Assembly (NCBI RefSeq): GCF_000718785.1
Contig: NZ_JOCA01000025.1
Location: 1 to 64,000, forward strand
Origin: Streptomyces sp. NRRL WC-3626
Lineage (GTDB): Bacteria > Actinomycetota > Actinomycetes > Streptomycetales > Streptomycetaceae
DNA: 64,000 nt
Direction of reading: 5' to 3'
Shown: positions 41,157 to 49,241 of the stretch, piece after piece
How the letters are laid out: each line of letters starts with the position of its first letter
How positions within the stretch are numbered: the stretch's first letter is position 1
Translations under genes and position numbers: made by a program
The notes under the pieces: generated by a model
Database searches by the model: none
Told to the model about the DNA's origin: nothing
The model's input: the letters and a program-made list of their open reading frames with translations, nothing else

Positions 41157-41384
41157 CTACGCCGCCGTCCCGTGCCCGGCCTCGTCCGGATCCCTCCACG
41201 GCAGGGACGGCGCCTCACCCGGGTCCGCCCGTCGGTGCGGTTCCGTCTCGTCCAGCTCCCAGTAGTGCAAGCAGTCGTCGCACCGGTACACCGCAACCGC
41301 GACACCGATCAGCACGTCCCCGTGCGGACAGCCACTGCCGTCGCCACGGCCCGCACACTCCAGCTCCCGCTGCTCCTCCTCCAC
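41157..41384 (-). CDS. Small Cys-rich (zinc-ribbon-like) protein
   Basis: A 75-residue protein starting on GTG. Four Cys (10, 19, 35, 38) with His21 and His40 nearby (ECAGRGDGSGCPHG, VYRCDDCLHYWEL) suggest one bound zinc. The C-terminus is acidic and Pro-rich. No function is assigned. It converges on the Tap/Tpg-like cassette with 24 bases between the stops, so it could be part of the same module or merely its neighbour. The 243 bases upstream (41385-41627) hold no gene I can support. Confidence 0.6.
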   Translation of the reverse strand: MEEEQRELECAGRGDGSGCPHGDVLIGVAVAVYRCDDCLHYWELDETEPHRRADPGEAPSLPWRDPDEAGHGTAA

Positions 41385-41627
41385 ACGCTCGACCGTGCTC
41401 CGGACCGGGAGAGCCCGCCAGAGGGCCTACGGGGCGCACAGGCGCTCACCCTCGGCACGACGCCCCAACTCCCGCCGACAGCCCCACGCGTAGGAGGGAA
41501 TGTCCGTCCCTCCCACCCGGCCTCGCCGGACGGGACGGGACGACGGACGCGGGGGAGCGGGCGCGACCGCGGGTGGAGAGACCGGCCGCAGCGTATGAAC
41601 AGGCCCGTGCGGCCTTAGAGTTGGGAC

Positions 41628-41981
41628 ATGAGCGATCATCCGTACGTGCCTGTCTTGCCCTTCGAGGCATTCGAACCCCCCTACTACGTAGCCGTGTTCA
41701 CCACCGTGCGCACCCAGGAGCAGAGCGGGTACCGCGAGACCAACGCCCGTATGGAGGACCTGGTGAAGGACATTCCCGGATATCTGGGAATGGACCACGC
41801 GCAGACTCCCGGAGGGCTGGGCATCACCGTCGGATACTTCCGGGACGCCGACGCCCTCACGGAATGGCGCGGCAACGCCGAGCACCGCGCGGCACAGAAG
41901 CGCGGACGAGCCGAGTGGTACGAGACGTACACACTGCACGTGGCGAAAGTGGAGCGGAGCCACGGGTTCACGCGGGCGTAG
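41628..41981 (+). CDS. Antibiotic biosynthesis monooxygenase (ABM) domain protein
   Basis: A 117-residue dimeric ferredoxin-like ABM protein: YYVAVFTTVRTQEQSGYRET, MEDLVKDIPGYLGMDHAQ, GLGITVGYFRDADALTEWRGNAEHRAAQKRGR and EWYETYTLHVAKVERSHGF match the family's whole length. Members are cofactor-free oxygenases or heme-degrading/protective enzymes. The ATG lies 6 bases after TAGAGT (41616-41621), again suggesting a leaderless message. It converges on the MFS gene with 11 bases between stops. Confidence 0.9.
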   Translation: MSDHPYVPVLPFEAFEPPYYVAVFTTVRTQEQSGYRETNARMEDLVKDIPGYLGMDHAQTPGGLGITVGYFRDADALTEWRGNAEHRAAQKRGRAEWYETYTLHVAKVERSHGFTRA

Positions 41982-41992
41982 GACGCGAGGGG

Positions 41993-43510
41993 TCAGCTCT
42001 GCCGCGCGTGCACGGGACTGTTCGCGACCTCGTCCGGGCACTTCCGGTGCGGCTCGCGCCTGCGCCGGTCGCGCCGCCAGTCGTACGCCGCCAGGGCGAG
42101 CGACGTCAGCATCATGGTGAGGGCGGCACCCAGCGCGACGACCACCGCCCGCGGGTAGTCGTCGCCCTCGCCCAGTACCAGATAGAAGAGGCCGGGCAGT
42201 GCCGCGGTGCCCACCGCCGCGCCGAGCCGCTGCCCGGTCTGCAGCGCCCCGCCGGCCGCGCCCGCCATCCGCACGGGTACGTCCCGCAGCGTCATGGTGA
42301 TGTTGGGGGAGACCACGAAGCCCCCGCCGACACCGCCCACGAACAGCGCGGGGGCGGCCAGCCAGGGAGCGATGTCCAGCGGCGCGAAGCGCAGCAGCAG
42401 CGCGGTGCCGCCCAGCCCGGCGAGCACCCCCGCGAGCCCGCACACGGTGAGCAGCCGGCCGAACCGGTCCACCAGCCGTCCCGACACGACGGCCGCGCCC
42501 GCCGAACCGAGCGCGAACGGGGTGACGGCGAGACCGGACCGCAGCGGCGAGAAGCCGAGGCCGTGCTGGTAGAAGAGGGCGAACACGAGCCAGACGCCGC
42601 TGAAACCGACGAAGTAGAGGGTGCCGACACCGGCGCCGACGGCGTAGCCGCGCACCGTGGTGAACAGACGAGGGTCGAGCAGCGGACCGGCGCCCCGGGC
42701 GACGAGACGGTACTGCCGGCGGACGAAGACGGCGAGAAGCGCGCCCCCGGCGGGGAACAGCCACCACAGCCTGGACAGTCCGCCGGACTCCGCCTGGACC
42801 AGCGGATACATGAGCGCGAAGACGCCGAGCCCGAGAAGCAGGACGCCCGGCACGTCCACATGCCCCCGGCCGGACGGCCGGCTCCGCGGCAGCAGACGGT
42901 GTCCCAGCAGGACGGCGAGGACACCGATGGGGACGTTGACGTAGAAGATCCAGCGCCAGCCGCCCGGATGGTCGGCCAGCGCGAGGATCGTGCCGCCGAT
43001 GAGGGGACCGGAGGCGGAGGAGATCCCGACGGTCGCGCCGAAGTAACCGAAGGCGCGGCCGCGTTCGGCGCCGCGGAACAGCTGCTGGATGAACGCGGAG
43101 TTCTGCGGTGCCATGAAGCCCGCCGCCAGCCCCTGCGCGAGCCGGGCCACGATCAGCAGGTCGATGTCCGGGGCGGCCGCGCAGGCGGCACTGAAGATCA
43201 CGAAACCGCAGAGTGCGACGAGGAAGATACGACGCCGGTTCATGGCGTCACCGAGCCGGCCGGCGGTGACCAGGGCGAGGGCGAAGGTGAGGGCGTAGCC
43301 CGACACCACCCACTGGACCTGTGCGGGAGAGGCGTGCAGGTCGTTCTGGACGGTGGGCAGTGCCACCGCCACGATCGTGACGTCCAGCAGGCTCATGAAG
43401 CCGGCCACCAGGGTGACCCACAGGGCCCGCCACCGGTGCGGATCCGGCCGGTACTCGTCCTCCCGGTCACCAGGGCTGTGGTCGTCCGCCCCCGACACCG
43501 ACGCTGTCAC
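41993..43510 (-). CDS. MFS drug exporter (EmrB/QacA DHA2 type, 14 helices)
   Basis: A 505-residue pump. LDVTIVAVALPTVQNDLHAS is the motif D1 of DHA2 antiporters, GRLGDAMNRRRIFLVAL is motif A, and GISSASGPLIGGTIL is motif C of H+-drug antiport. The tail is basic and cytoplasmic. GAGAGGA lies about 8 bases before the GTG at 43510. It follows the ECF sigma gene by 101 bases on the same strand and may be in its regulon, giving resistance under oxidative or drug stress. Confidence 0.92.
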   Translation of the reverse strand: MTASVSGADDHSPGDREDEYRPDPHRWRALWVTLVAGFMSLLDVTIVAVALPTVQNDLHASPAQVQWVVSGYALTFALALVTAGRLGDAMNRRRIFLVALCGFVIFSAACAAAPDIDLLIVARLAQGLAAGFMAPQNSAFIQQLFRGAERGRAFGYFGATVGISSASGPLIGGTILALADHPGGWRWIFYVNVPIGVLAVLLGHRLLPRSRPSGRGHVDVPGVLLLGLGVFALMYPLVQAESGGLSRLWWLFPAGGALLAVFVRRQYRLVARGAGPLLDPRLFTTVRGYAVGAGVGTLYFVGFSGVWLVFALFYQHGLGFSPLRSGLAVTPFALGSAGAAVVSGRLVDRFGRLLTVCGLAGVLAGLGGTALLLRFAPLDIAPWLAAPALFVGGVGGGFVVSPNITMTLRDVPVRMAGAAGGALQTGQRLGAAVGTAALPGLFYLVLGEGDDYPRAVVVALGAALTMMLTSLALAAYDWRRDRRRREPHRKCPDEVANSPVHARQS

Positions 43511-43611
43511 AAGTGGTCCTCTCCGCAGGGCCCGGCCCGGCGAACAGGTTCCCCGGCCGGGGCCCGCGCACACCCGACGGCCGGCGAATCACCTGAGGAG
43601 ATGACGCGGGC

Positions 43612-44508
43612 TCAGCGGGAGGTGAGAGGGGTCTCGGACTCCACGCGGGTGAGCTTCTCGGGATTGCGGACGTAGTAGAGGCCGGTGACCCGGGTGTTCT
43701 CCACGCGGAGGGCGAGCACTCCGTCCAGTACGCCGTCCACGCGCAGCAGGAGTCCCGGGTTGCCGTTGACCGTCGTGGGCTCACTGGTGAACGTGCCGCC
43801 GGCCTTGACGACACTGGCGGCCATGTAGCGCAGGACCTTGTCGGTCCCGACGACCGGCCGCAGCGCCGCCAGCCTGAGACCGCCGCCGTCGCTGACGAAG
43901 ACGACGTCCGGGGCGAGCACGTCCAGCAGGCCCTGAAGGTCCCCGGTCTCCAGCGCGGAGCGGAACGACTCCAGGGCGGCCCGGGCCTGCTGCGGGGAAG
44001 CCGGCGTCCCGGGCCGGCGGGCGTCGACGTGCCGACGGGCACGGTAGGCGATCTGGCTGGTGGCGGCGGTGGTCCTGCCGATCGCGGCGGCGATGTCGTC
44101 GTAGCCGAAGTCGAAGACCTCACGCAGCACGAAGACGGCGCGTTCGGTCGGCGAGAGGGTTTCGAGGACGTACATGAGCGCCAGTGACAGGTTCTCCGAC
44201 AGTTCGGCGTCCTCGGACACGTCCGGGGCCGTGAGCAGGGGCTCGGGCAGCCAGGGGCCGACGTAGTCCTCCTTGCGCCGTTTGAGGGTGCGCAGCCGGT
44301 TGAGTGACTGCCGGGTCGCGATGCGGACCAGATAGGCGCGCGGGTCCCGCACCTCCGCGATGTCGGCCTTCACCCACCGCAGCCAGGTCTCCTGGAGGAC
44401 GTCCTCGGCGTCCGCCGCCGAACCGAGCATCTCGTAGGCGACGGTGAACAGCAGATCGCGATGGGCGACGAACGCCTCGGTCGCGGGGTCGTTCACGCTG
44501 TCGTTCAT
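43612..44508 (-). CDS. ECF sigma factor, SigJ/ECF41-like, with C-terminal SnoaL-like domain
   Basis: A 298-residue sigma factor. Region 2 (about 10-75) has LLFTVAYEMLGSAADAEDVLQETWLRW and RAYLVRIATRQSLNRLR. Region 4 (about 110-165) has LSPTERAVFVLREVFDFGYDDIAAAIGRTTAATSQIAYRARRHV in parts. The C-terminal 120 residues form an NTF2/SnoaL-like domain (FRSALETGDLQGLLDVLAPDVVFVSDGGG) that replaces an anti-sigma factor in the ECF41/SigJ group. These sigma factors usually control one adjacent oxidoreductase gene; here the FAD oxidoreductase lies just upstream on the same strand. Confidence 0.93.
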   Translation of the reverse strand: MNDSVNDPATEAFVAHRDLLFTVAYEMLGSAADAEDVLQETWLRWVKADIAEVRDPRAYLVRIATRQSLNRLRTLKRRKEDYVGPWLPEPLLTAPDVSEDAELSENLSLALMYVLETLSPTERAVFVLREVFDFGYDDIAAAIGRTTAATSQIAYRARRHVDARRPGTPASPQQARAALESFRSALETGDLQGLLDVLAPDVVFVSDGGGLRLAALRPVVGTDKVLRYMAASVVKAGGTFTSEPTTVNGNPGLLLRVDGVLDGVLALRVENTRVTGLYYVRNPEKLTRVESETPLTSR

Positions 44509-44531
44509 GTCGTGCGTTTCGCTTTCTCGGG

Positions 44532-44588
44532 GCGGGCCTCACACACGGGGTCGGGTACCGCGTACCCGCCCGATGAGGTGAGGCCCGC
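44532..44588. promoter_or_regulatory. Nested inverted repeats between the FAD oxidoreductase and sigma genes
   Basis: Outer arms GCGGGCCTCAC (44532-44542) and GTGAGGCCCGC (44578-44588) pair perfectly. Inside them CGGGTAC-CGC-GTACCCG (44552-44568) is a second perfect inverted repeat. It lies 50 bases past the oxidoreductase stop and 24 bases upstream of the sigma start, so it may end one transcript and/or regulate the next. Confidence 0.6.
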
Positions 44589-44638
44589 GATGATCATGCC
44601 TCGTACGCGGATCGGTGTCCCTGCTCCGCACCGTCCGG

Positions 44639-45793
44639 CTACGACGTACGGGCGGGGCTGGTGTTCCGCGCCCGAGGTGCTCGGGAACCGGCCTTGCGCG
44701 CCCCGGACACCAGCTTGCCGTGGGTGAACCGGCAGGCGATCTCCTTCACGCCGGCGCCGGGCCGCCCGCTGACGCGCAGCGCGTTCACCGTGTCGTCGGG
44801 GTAGGAGAACTGGGTGACGCCCTCGTTCCGGCCCAGGCTGAGGCACTGCCCGGCGAAGAACATCCGGACGGAGGCGCCCTTCTTCCCCGCCATCCGGCGC
44901 AGGATCGTGTCCGCGGCCGCCGGACCCAGCTGTACGGCGGCCTGGCAGCTCATCCGGAACGGGTGGTCCGGCATCACCCCCGCGTCCCCGGCGGCGACGA
45001 TGCGTTCGTCGTCGACGCTGGTCAGCGTCGTGTCGGTGATCAGACGGCCGTCGGAGTCGGTACGCAGCCCGCTGCGGGCGGCCAGATCAGGAACCCGGAA
45101 CCCCGCGGTCCAGATCGTCACCGCGCTGGGCAGTTCGCGGCCGTCGTCGAGCCGTACGGCGTCCCGCGTCACCTCCGTCACCCGCGAGCCGGGGCCCTCG
45201 AGGACGGTCACCCCCAGCTTGGCGAGCCGGCGGGCGACCGGGCGGCGAACCCGGGCGTGCAGGGAGGGGCCGAGCACATCGCCGCAGACGAGGGTCACCC
45301 TGCGGCCCGCCTCCGCCAGCTCGGCGGCGGTCTCCAGACCGGTCGGACCGGCCCCGACCACGGTCACCGGAACCGGCAGGGGTGTCGCAGCGAGAGCCGC
45401 ACGCAGCTCGGACGCCCCCTCGAGGTCCGACACCCGGTGCGCGAACCCGTCCGCTCCGGGCACGCCCGGAGCGGAGGCGCCGCTGCCCACCGCGTAGACG
45501 AGATAGTCGTACGAGAGCGTGTCGCCGCCCGCCAGTGACACCTGGCGTCCGGCGGCGTCGATCAGGGTCGCCGTGTCGACCACCAGCCGGACGTTGCCGC
45601 CCATGACCTTCCCGAAGTCCTCGACCGCGTCGTCGGAGCCGGTCACCAACTGGTGCAGGCGGATCCGTTCGACGAAGTCGGGGCGGGGATTGACCAGGGT
45701 CACCGACACGCCGTCGCGCCGGGCCAGCCGGTTGGCCGCCGTCACACCGCCGTAGCCGCCACCGACCACGACCACGCGCACGTTCCCGTTCAT
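44639..45793 (-). CDS. FAD-dependent oxidoreductase (type II NADH dehydrogenase-like)
   Basis: A 384-residue flavoprotein. VRVVVVGGGYGGVTAANRLAR is the FAD dinucleotide fold, VTVVGAGPTGLETAAELAEAG the NAD fold (about 150-170), and IVAAGDAGVMPDHPFRMSCQAAVQLG the second FAD motif with Asp. The VNPRPDFVERIRLHQLV block is that of small NDH-2/ferroptosis-suppressor-like quinone reductases. It has no membrane helix but may attach to the membrane. GGGAG lies 5 bases before the ATG at 45793; another ATG is one codon earlier. ECF41/SigJ-type sigma genes are typically paired with such an oxidoreductase. Confidence 0.92.
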   Translation of the reverse strand: MNGNVRVVVVGGGYGGVTAANRLARRDGVSVTLVNPRPDFVERIRLHQLVTGSDDAVEDFGKVMGGNVRLVVDTATLIDAAGRQVSLAGGDTLSYDYLVYAVGSGASAPGVPGADGFAHRVSDLEGASELRAALAATPLPVPVTVVGAGPTGLETAAELAEAGRRVTLVCGDVLGPSLHARVRRPVARRLAKLGVTVLEGPGSRVTEVTRDAVRLDDGRELPSAVTIWTAGFRVPDLAARSGLRTDSDGRLITDTTLTSVDDERIVAAGDAGVMPDHPFRMSCQAAVQLGPAAADTILRRMAGKKGASVRMFFAGQCLSLGRNEGVTQFSYPDDTVNALRVSGRPGAGVKEIACRFTHGKLVSGARKAGSRAPRARNTSPARTS

Positions 45794-45888
45794 CATGTCT
45801 CCCTTGCGTAGTGAACTCGGCATGGAGACACCGGCCGGACGTGCGGGACAACAGACCGCGGGTGAGACGTGGCGCACACGGGTGCGGC

Positions 45889-46479
45889 CTACGGGTGCGC
45901 GGCGTGGGCCTTGAGGAGTCCTTCGACTCCGTGGAGGAAGGTCTCGCACACCAGGGCCGGGTCGAAGAGACAGCCGGCGGCCATCGCACCGTCGCGCATC
46001 ATCACGAAGTGGCGGGCGGCGCGTTCGGCGGGCTGCTCCCGGATCTCGGCCAGAAGCCCGGTGACGGTGTCGAGCAGCCACTGGCGGTGCGCGAGCACGG
46101 CCTGGTGCACCGGGTGCCCGGGGTCGGGGAACTCGGCGACGGCGTTGAGGAAGGCACAGCCGCGAAACCCCGGGGACCGGATGTCCTCGGCGATGGCCGC
46201 GCCCAGGGCCCGGACGGTGTCGGCGGCCAGAAGCCCCGTGGCGACGGCGGCGTCGGCCCGGCCCCGTATGGCGCGGTCGGCCTCGCTCAGGTACGCGACG
46301 ACGAGACTCTCCTTGCTGGGGAAGTGGCGGTAGAACGTCGCCCGAGTCACCTGCGCTTCCTTGACGATGCGGTCGACGCCGACCGAGTGGATCCCCTCCG
46401 TGTAGAAGACCTGACTCGCCGTCCTGAGCAGCCTCGACCGCGCTTCGGACGGCCGGCTGCCGGATTCGCTGGTCACCAT
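45889..46479 (-). CDS. TetR family regulator, paralogue 1
   Basis: A 196-residue regulator. The HTH is LLRTASQVFYTEGIHSVGVDRIV and AQVTRATFYRHFPSKESLVVAYL. The ligand domain shows SPGFRGCAFLNAVAEFPDPGHPVHQAVLAHRQWLL in parts and RHFVMMRDGAMAAGCLFDP. It is strongly similar along its whole length to the TetR at 53204, pointing to duplication. An operator word TAGAACGTTCGGTC lies 18 bases upstream of the ATG and recurs next to the other paralogue. The oxidoreductase gene is about 95 bases downstream on the same strand; the divergent gene encodes a membrane protein. Confidence 0.9.
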   Translation of the reverse strand: MVTSESGSRPSEARSRLLRTASQVFYTEGIHSVGVDRIVKEAQVTRATFYRHFPSKESLVVAYLSEADRAIRGRADAAVATGLLAADTVRALGAAIAEDIRSPGFRGCAFLNAVAEFPDPGHPVHQAVLAHRQWLLDTVTGLLAEIREQPAERAARHFVMMRDGAMAAGCLFDPALVCETFLHGVEGLLKAHAAHP

Positions 46480-46496
46480 GCGCCCATCGTAGTAGG

Positions 46497-46516
46497 TAGA
46501 ACGTTCGGTCTTGACA
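46497..46516 (+). promoter_or_regulatory. TetR operator copy A with adjoining -35 TTGACA
   Basis: TAGAACGTTCGGTC (46497-46510) has the palindromic core GAACGTTC and abuts TTGACA (46511-46516), a consensus -35 for the plus-strand gene. It is identical over 21 bases (46495-46515) to 53854-53874. Confidence 0.7.
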
Positions 46517-46546
46517 GAAGGTCCGAGGGGTTGCCAGGCTACGGGA

Positions 46547-46560
46547 CAGAACGTTCAGTC
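46547..46560 (+). promoter_or_regulatory. TetR operator copy B
   Basis: CAGAACGTTCAGTC differs from copy A at two positions and keeps the GAACGTTC core. It lies 68 bases before the membrane-protein gene. Confidence 0.65.
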
Positions 46561-46627
46561 TCCCTGACGTCGACCGCAGGTACGCCTGGGCTTCCCCGCC
46601 TCCGGCGTATTCACCGAAAGGAACACC

Positions 46628-47188
46628 GTGAGCACCGTCACCGCTCCGTCCGGCATCGCCGGGACCGCCGCCGCCCTGCGGCGGCTGTACTTCGTCCGGT
46701 TCGCGTTCGCGATCGTCTGGGCCCTCGTCATGTTCACGATGGCCTCGGAGATCACTCCGGCCGGAGCGGTGCTGCTGGTGCTGTACCCGCTGTTCGACGT
46801 GGGCGCGGCGGTCTACGACGCGAAGGTCTCCCGTGCCACGGGGTCGCCCCTCCTGCTGTATGTGAACGTCGCGGTCAGTTCCGTCACCGCCGTCGGCCTG
46901 GCCGCGGCCTGCGCGTCGGGCATCCCGGCGGTGCTGCGCGTATGGGGCGCCTGGGCGGTCGTGGCCGGCCTGGTCCAGCTGATCGTGGCCGTTCCCCGCC
47001 GCAGGATGGGCGGCCAGTGGGCGATGATCCTCAGCGGCGGCATATCGGTGCTGGCCGGCGGCTCGTTCATCGCCTCGGCCGGCGCGGACGACCCCTCGCT
47101 GAGCAACGCGATCGGCTACGCCGTCCCGGGCGCCGTCTTCTTCCTCGTCTCCGCCCTGCGCCTGAGCCGCACGGCGAAGAGCGACTGA
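46628..47188 (+). CDS. DUF308-like small integral membrane protein
   Basis: A 186-residue protein with six hydrophobic helices: LYFVRFAFAIVWALVMFTMA, AVLLVLYPLFDVGAAVYDA, LLLYVNVAVSSVTAVGLAAACA, WGAWAVVAGLVQLIVAV, MILSGGISVLAGGSFIASA and YAVPGAVFFLVSALRL. The layout matches DUF308 membrane proteins, whose function is unknown. AAAGGAA lies 6 bases before the GTG. Two TetR operator copies upstream indicate repression by paralogue 1; a hairpin terminator follows the gene. Confidence 0.8.
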   Translation: MSTVTAPSGIAGTAAALRRLYFVRFAFAIVWALVMFTMASEITPAGAVLLVLYPLFDVGAAVYDAKVSRATGSPLLLYVNVAVSSVTAVGLAAACASGIPAVLRVWGAWAVVAGLVQLIVAVPRRRMGGQWAMILSGGISVLAGGSFIASAGADDPSLSNAIGYAVPGAVFFLVSALRLSRTAKSD

Positions 47189-47207
47189 GGCGAACACGGA
47201 CGCCTAC

Positions 47208-47237
47208 GACGCCGTCGCCGGCCCCCGCGACGGCGTC
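47208..47237 (+). terminator. Hairpin terminator after the membrane protein gene
   Basis: Arms GACGCCGTCGC (47208-47218) and GCGACGGCGTC (47227-47237) pair over 11 bases around an 8-base loop, 20 bases past the stop. It may also serve the converging ligase gene. Confidence 0.75.
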
Positions 47238-47393
47238 GAGCCCGGAGGCAGCCGTGCGGGTGTCCACACCCACCGGCCTGGTGGCCCGGCCCGCCGGCCC
47301 GGGGCGATGCTCATCACGCGGACCACCCGCCTCGCCCGTCGGGCCTCCCCGTCAGGATGAAGCGGCGCATGATGCCCCGGGCCCGGTCGATGG

Positions 47394-49022
47394 TCAGGAC
47401 GAAGTGTCTGAGGGCGACTCCAGCGACCGCCGCAGGGCTTCCTTGAACGGTTTGCCCGTTCCCGTGAGCGGGAGGGAGTCGAGGACGACGAACTCGTCCG
47501 GCAGCCACCACGAGGCGACCCGGTGCGAGACGTGTTCACGGAGCTTGTCCATGGTCGGATCCGACCCGGCTCGCAGGACGACGAAGGCGACCGGGCGTTC
47601 GGCCCAGCGTGGGTCCTCGCGTGCGACGACGGCGACCTGTTCCACGTCCGGGTGGGTGGCGATGGCCGCCTCCAGTTCGGCCGAGGAGATCCACTCGCCG
47701 CCGGACTTGATCAGGTCCTTGATCCGGTCGACGAGCCGCAGATGGCCTCCCTCGTCGATGGTGGCCAGATCACCGGTGCGCAGCCAGTCGTCCTCGGTGA
47801 AGTGGTCGGCTCCCTCGCCCCCGAAGTAGCCGCGGGCCACCCAGGGGCCGGTGACCTGGAGCTCGCCCGCGGACGCTCCGTCGTGGGGGACCGGCCGACC
47901 GGACTCCACGTCGACGAGGCGCAGATTCACCAGGGGGATCGGCCGTCCCTGTGCGGCCCGGACGGCGTCGCGCGCCTCGGCGTCCAGCCCGTCGTGCCGG
48001 CTGTGCAGGCCTCCGACGGCACCGACGGGGCTGACCTCCGTCATCCCCCAGGAGTGGGTGAGCGGAACCCCGACCGTGTCCTCGTAAGCCCTGGACAGAG
48101 CCGGGGTCACCCTCGACCCGCCGCCGAGGAGGAGCCGGAGCGAGCCGAGGTCCCGGTCCGCGAGCCCGGGGAGGAGATCGGTCCAGACGGTCGGTACGGC
48201 CGCCGCCAGTGTGACCCGGTGACGCTCCATCAGGTCCGCCAGATGCTCACGGTCGGTTGACGGACCGGGCAGGACCAGGTCCGCTCCGGCCATCAGCGCG
48301 CCGTACGGCAGCCCCCAGGCGCTGGCGTGGAACATCGGGACGATCGGCAGGACCACATCCCGTTCGCTGACGCCGATCAGACCGGCCGCCATGATCCCGA
48401 GACAGTGCAGCACGGTCGACCGGTGGCTGTACAGGACGCCCTTGGGACGGCCGGCCGTCCCGGACGTGTAGCACAGGCCCGCCGCCAGATTCTCGTCCGC
48501 GGCACCGAACGTCGCCTCGAACGAGCCCTCGTACGGCTCGGCACTGTCCACCAGCTCGTCGTAGCCGACGAATCGGGGGTCCGGTGGCAGCGCGAAGTCG
48601 GTCCCGTCGGGGAAGACCGCCCAATGCCGTACGCCGGGCAGCCGGTCGAGGCACTCGAGGATCAGCGGCAGGTGCCGCCGGTCCAGGAAAACGACGTCGT
48701 CACCGGCGTGCTCGACGATGTGGACGAGATGCTCCGCCGAGAGCCGGATGTTGAGCGTATGGAGGACCCGCTTGCTGATGGGCGCCGCGGCGTAGACCTC
48801 CAGATGCCGCCGATGGTTCGCCGCCAGCGTCGCCACCCGGGCGCCAGGCGGAACGTCCAGCACGGCGAGGGCGGAGACCAGGCGGCGCACCCGGTCCGCC
48901 CATGAGCCGTAGACGGTCTCGGTGCCCTCCGCGTCGATGACACGCTTGTGCGCGAACAACGTCTCCGCGCGCTCGAAGAGGTGGGCGATCGTCAGGGGGC
49001 GCGGCTGCATGAGCCCGTCCAT
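47394..49022 (-). CDS. Acyl-CoA synthetase (AMP-dependent, medium/long-chain fatty acid type)
   Basis: A 542-residue ANL-superfamily enzyme. The ATP loop is CYTSGTAGRPKGVLYSHRS (about 178-196), with PMFHASAWGLPYGALM, HSWGMTEVSPVG (A5), WLRTGDLATID with the AMP-binding Asp, RIKDLIKSGGEWISSAELE and the CoA/adenylation Lys in LPLTGTGKPFKEALR. The HASAWG and GVLYSHRS blocks are typical of long/medium-chain fatty acyl-CoA ligases. It activates a carboxylic acid for beta-oxidation or related catabolism. GGAGGAG precedes the ATG at 49022. It is divergent from the PucR-type regulator, which probably controls it. Confidence 0.92.
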   Translation of the reverse strand: MDGLMQPRPLTIAHLFERAETLFAHKRVIDAEGTETVYGSWADRVRRLVSALAVLDVPPGARVATLAANHRRHLEVYAAAPISKRVLHTLNIRLSAEHLVHIVEHAGDDVVFLDRRHLPLILECLDRLPGVRHWAVFPDGTDFALPPDPRFVGYDELVDSAEPYEGSFEATFGAADENLAAGLCYTSGTAGRPKGVLYSHRSTVLHCLGIMAAGLIGVSERDVVLPIVPMFHASAWGLPYGALMAGADLVLPGPSTDREHLADLMERHRVTLAAAVPTVWTDLLPGLADRDLGSLRLLLGGGSRVTPALSRAYEDTVGVPLTHSWGMTEVSPVGAVGGLHSRHDGLDAEARDAVRAAQGRPIPLVNLRLVDVESGRPVPHDGASAGELQVTGPWVARGYFGGEGADHFTEDDWLRTGDLATIDEGGHLRLVDRIKDLIKSGGEWISSAELEAAIATHPDVEQVAVVAREDPRWAERPVAFVVLRAGSDPTMDKLREHVSHRVASWWLPDEFVVLDSLPLTGTGKPFKEALRRSLESPSDTSS

Positions 49023-49241
49023 GAGCGGTTCTCCTCCCGTCCGGGTGCGTGGGCGGCGTGTCGTGCGGGCCCTCGCTCCCACGTGGTCGGCATCACCGTA
49101 GAAGCCGGGAAACCCGCCCGGGGAGGTATGCACCGACCACAACTCCACCCCTCACGGTGGACGAATGATCTACTGCTCCGCACGATGACGACCGGCCCCG
49201 GCCTCGGTCCGGCGGCCCCGCCCGAGGGACGACGCAGGCAC

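Noticed and set aside
41493..41513. Hairpin GGAGGGA...TCCCTCC taken as a terminator or as ribosome site of a 32-codon frame
   Set aside because: The stem is only 7 bp, it lies upstream rather than downstream of neighbouring genes, and the ribosome-site spacing to the following ATG is too short.
41018..43675. 885-codon plus-strand open frame across 41-43.7 kb
   Set aside because: Low-complexity Arg/Pro/Gly translation that overlaps the ABM, zinc-ribbon and MFS genes; no start signals.
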